Shown here piece by piece: positions 63,022 through 64,000 of a stretch of 64,000 bases of DNA. Source of the stretch: Paenibacillus sp. EZ-K15 (GTDB lineage Bacteria; Bacillota; Bacilli; Paenibacillales; Paenibacillaceae); contig NZ_PDHM01000008.1 in assembly GCF_002573715.1 (NCBI RefSeq), forward strand, positions 325 to 64,324, written 5' to 3'. The translations under genes were made by a program, and so were the position numbers. Within the stretch, counting starts at the first letter, position 1. Every line of letters starts with the position of its first letter. The notes beneath the pieces were generated by a model, which was not told where the DNA came from, made no database searches, and worked only from the letters and a program-made list of their open reading frames with translations.

Positions 63022-64000
63022 ATGCGTCAACATCGTACGACAGCAGCCGTATTATCAGCCATCTGTATGGGTCTGGGTCAGCTTTACAACCGGCAATGGA
63101 TCAAAGGCGTTCTTTTACTTATCGTAGGTATATTCAGTCTGTATTACTTCATCAACAACCTGGGTGATGCCATCTGGGGAATGACAACTTTGGGGGAACA
63201 GGGAAGCCATTTAGAGAAGGTCAACGGTTTAACCCAAATGGTAGCAGGTGACCATTCCATCAATCTCCTGATTGAAGGACTTATCACCATGATTATGTTT
63301 GCGATTTTTCTTATTGGGTATTATGCCAATATCAAAAATGCATATAACGCTGGAAAACTAAGGGAACAGGGTGTAAAACCCAACAATTTCAGACAGACCC
63401 TTTATTATATTTTTGAATGGAAATTCGCGCAATCTTTCCTGACACTGCCGGCGATCGGTATTTTGTTTTTTACGGTCATGCCGATTATCTTCATGGTCAT
63501 GCTGGCGTTTACGAACTATTCTGCTCCAAACAATCTGCCGCCGGCCAATCTGGTTGACTGGGTCGGTTTCAAAACCTTTACCAATCTCGTTGCATTGAAA
63601 TCGTGGAGCCACACATTCTTCGGCGTCCTGACCTGGACGATCATCTGGGCGGTGCTGGCAACGGTAACAACGTATTTTGGCGGTGTGCTTGTTGCACTGC
63701 TTATTCAACAAAAGGGAATTCGTTTCAAAGGTGTATGGCGTGTCATTCTGATCATTCCATATGCAATTCCACAGCTGATCTCACTGCTCGTGATGCGTAA
63801 TATGTTTAACGGGCAATTCGGACCGATCAACCAGTATTTAAGATATTTCGGTTTGGAAGGCCTGCCATGGCTGACCGATCCGGTCTGGGCCAAAGTGACC
63901 GTTATTATCGTCAATATGTGGGTAGGTATCCCGGTATCCATGCTCCTCGTTATGAGTGTCCTGACTACGATTCCGAAGGATCTCTATGAAGCGGCCGATG
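63022..64000 (+). CDS. malF: Maltose/maltodextrin ABC permease MalF, truncated by window end
   Basis: Open from ATG 63022 (GGAGGGAG upstream) to the last base; 326 codons visible. The N-terminus (LSAICMGLGQLYNRQWIKGV) has the extra helices typical of MalF-type subunits in Gram-positive bacteria. The later part includes FLTLPAIGILFFTVMPIIFM, IIPYAIPQLISLLVMRNMF and the beginning of the EAA loop (PKDLYEAAD). It forms the channel with MalG, presumably just beyond the window. Confidence 0.9.
   Translation, partial: MRQHRTTAAVLSAICMGLGQLYNRQWIKGVLLLIVGIFSLYYFINNLGDAIWGMTTLGEQGSHLEKVNGLTQMVAGDHSINLLIEGLITMIMFAIFLIGYYANIKNAYNAGKLREQGVKPNNFRQTLYYIFEWKFAQSFLTLPAIGILFFTVMPIIFMVMLAFTNYSAPNNLPPANLVDWVGFKTFTNLVALKSWSHTFFGVLTWTIIWAVLATVTTYFGGVLVALLIQQKGIRFKGVWRVILIIPYAIPQLISLLVMRNMFNGQFGPINQYLRYFGLEGLPWLTDPVWAKVTVIIVNMWVGIPVSMLLVMSVLTTIPKDLYEAAD

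Overview
The window looks like a chromosomal segment of a Paenibacillus-type firmicute (inference). It has strong GGAGG ribosome sites with frequent GTG/TTG starts, YesM/YesN-type sugar two-component systems, Bce-type peptide-sensing modules, FapR, PurR and purine-riboswitch control signals, and several families of short palindromic intergenic repeats. No rRNA, tRNA, IS element, prophage or CRISPR array was seen.

Left part (1-20.6 kb). Two terminators close a gene lying outside the window. A secreted CYTH-like protein and a LysR regulator follow on the minus strand. Divergent from the LysR gene is an importer operon (ATPase, lipoprotein receptor, fused double permease) of the ferric iron/2-aminoethylphosphonate type, ending in a beta-CASP metallo-beta-lactamase protein. 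Next come a FabH-type ketoacyl-ACP synthase III behind a FapR-like operator, then a sugar ABC importer whose operon also encodes its YesM-type kinase, a second membrane-anchored binding protein and a YesN-type regulator. An MhqO-like dioxygenase, a WYL regulator and a short-chain dehydrogenase close this part.

Middle part (20.7-41.5 kb). There is a small GlsB-type membrane protein, an acyl-ACP thioesterase, a complete BceRS-BceAB antimicrobial-peptide detoxification module with its operator, and an MBL-fold hydrolase. An AT-richer block (about 28.0-34.0 kb) follows, with a two-component system, an unrecognised extracytoplasmic protein, a cell-wall amidase and an MDR oxidoreductase. Then come an ECF sigma factor with no anti-sigma gene, a GNAT protein, a BpsA-like aminopropyltransferase, topoisomerase III, a 45-residue small protein, DUF1294, UspA, an L7/L12-like membrane protein and a histidine phosphatase.

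Purine operon (41.9-56.5 kb). purEKBCSQLFMNHD encodes the whole route from PRPP to IMP plus the adenylosuccinate lyase step. It is preceded by two facing PurBoxes, a promoter and a guanine-class riboswitch with a terminator. Palindromic repeat elements sit inside the operon between purB and purC and between purF and purM, and a hairpin-rich spacer lies between purH and purD.

Right part (56.6-64 kb). A regulator-kinase pair is followed by a LanFEG/CprABC-like three-gene ABC transporter. Both promoters carry the same 11-bp-period direct repeat at the same distance from the -10 box. The window ends in a maltose/maltodextrin importer (malE, truncated malF) with three LacI-type operators and a cre-like site.

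The most interesting unexplained structure is the set of dispersed palindromic elements: family A (2 copies, 11-bp terminal inverted repeats, one copy containing a nested family C element), family B (3 copies), family C (3 copies) and a single element D. They occupy intergenic positions, several of them inside operons where they must be transcribed.
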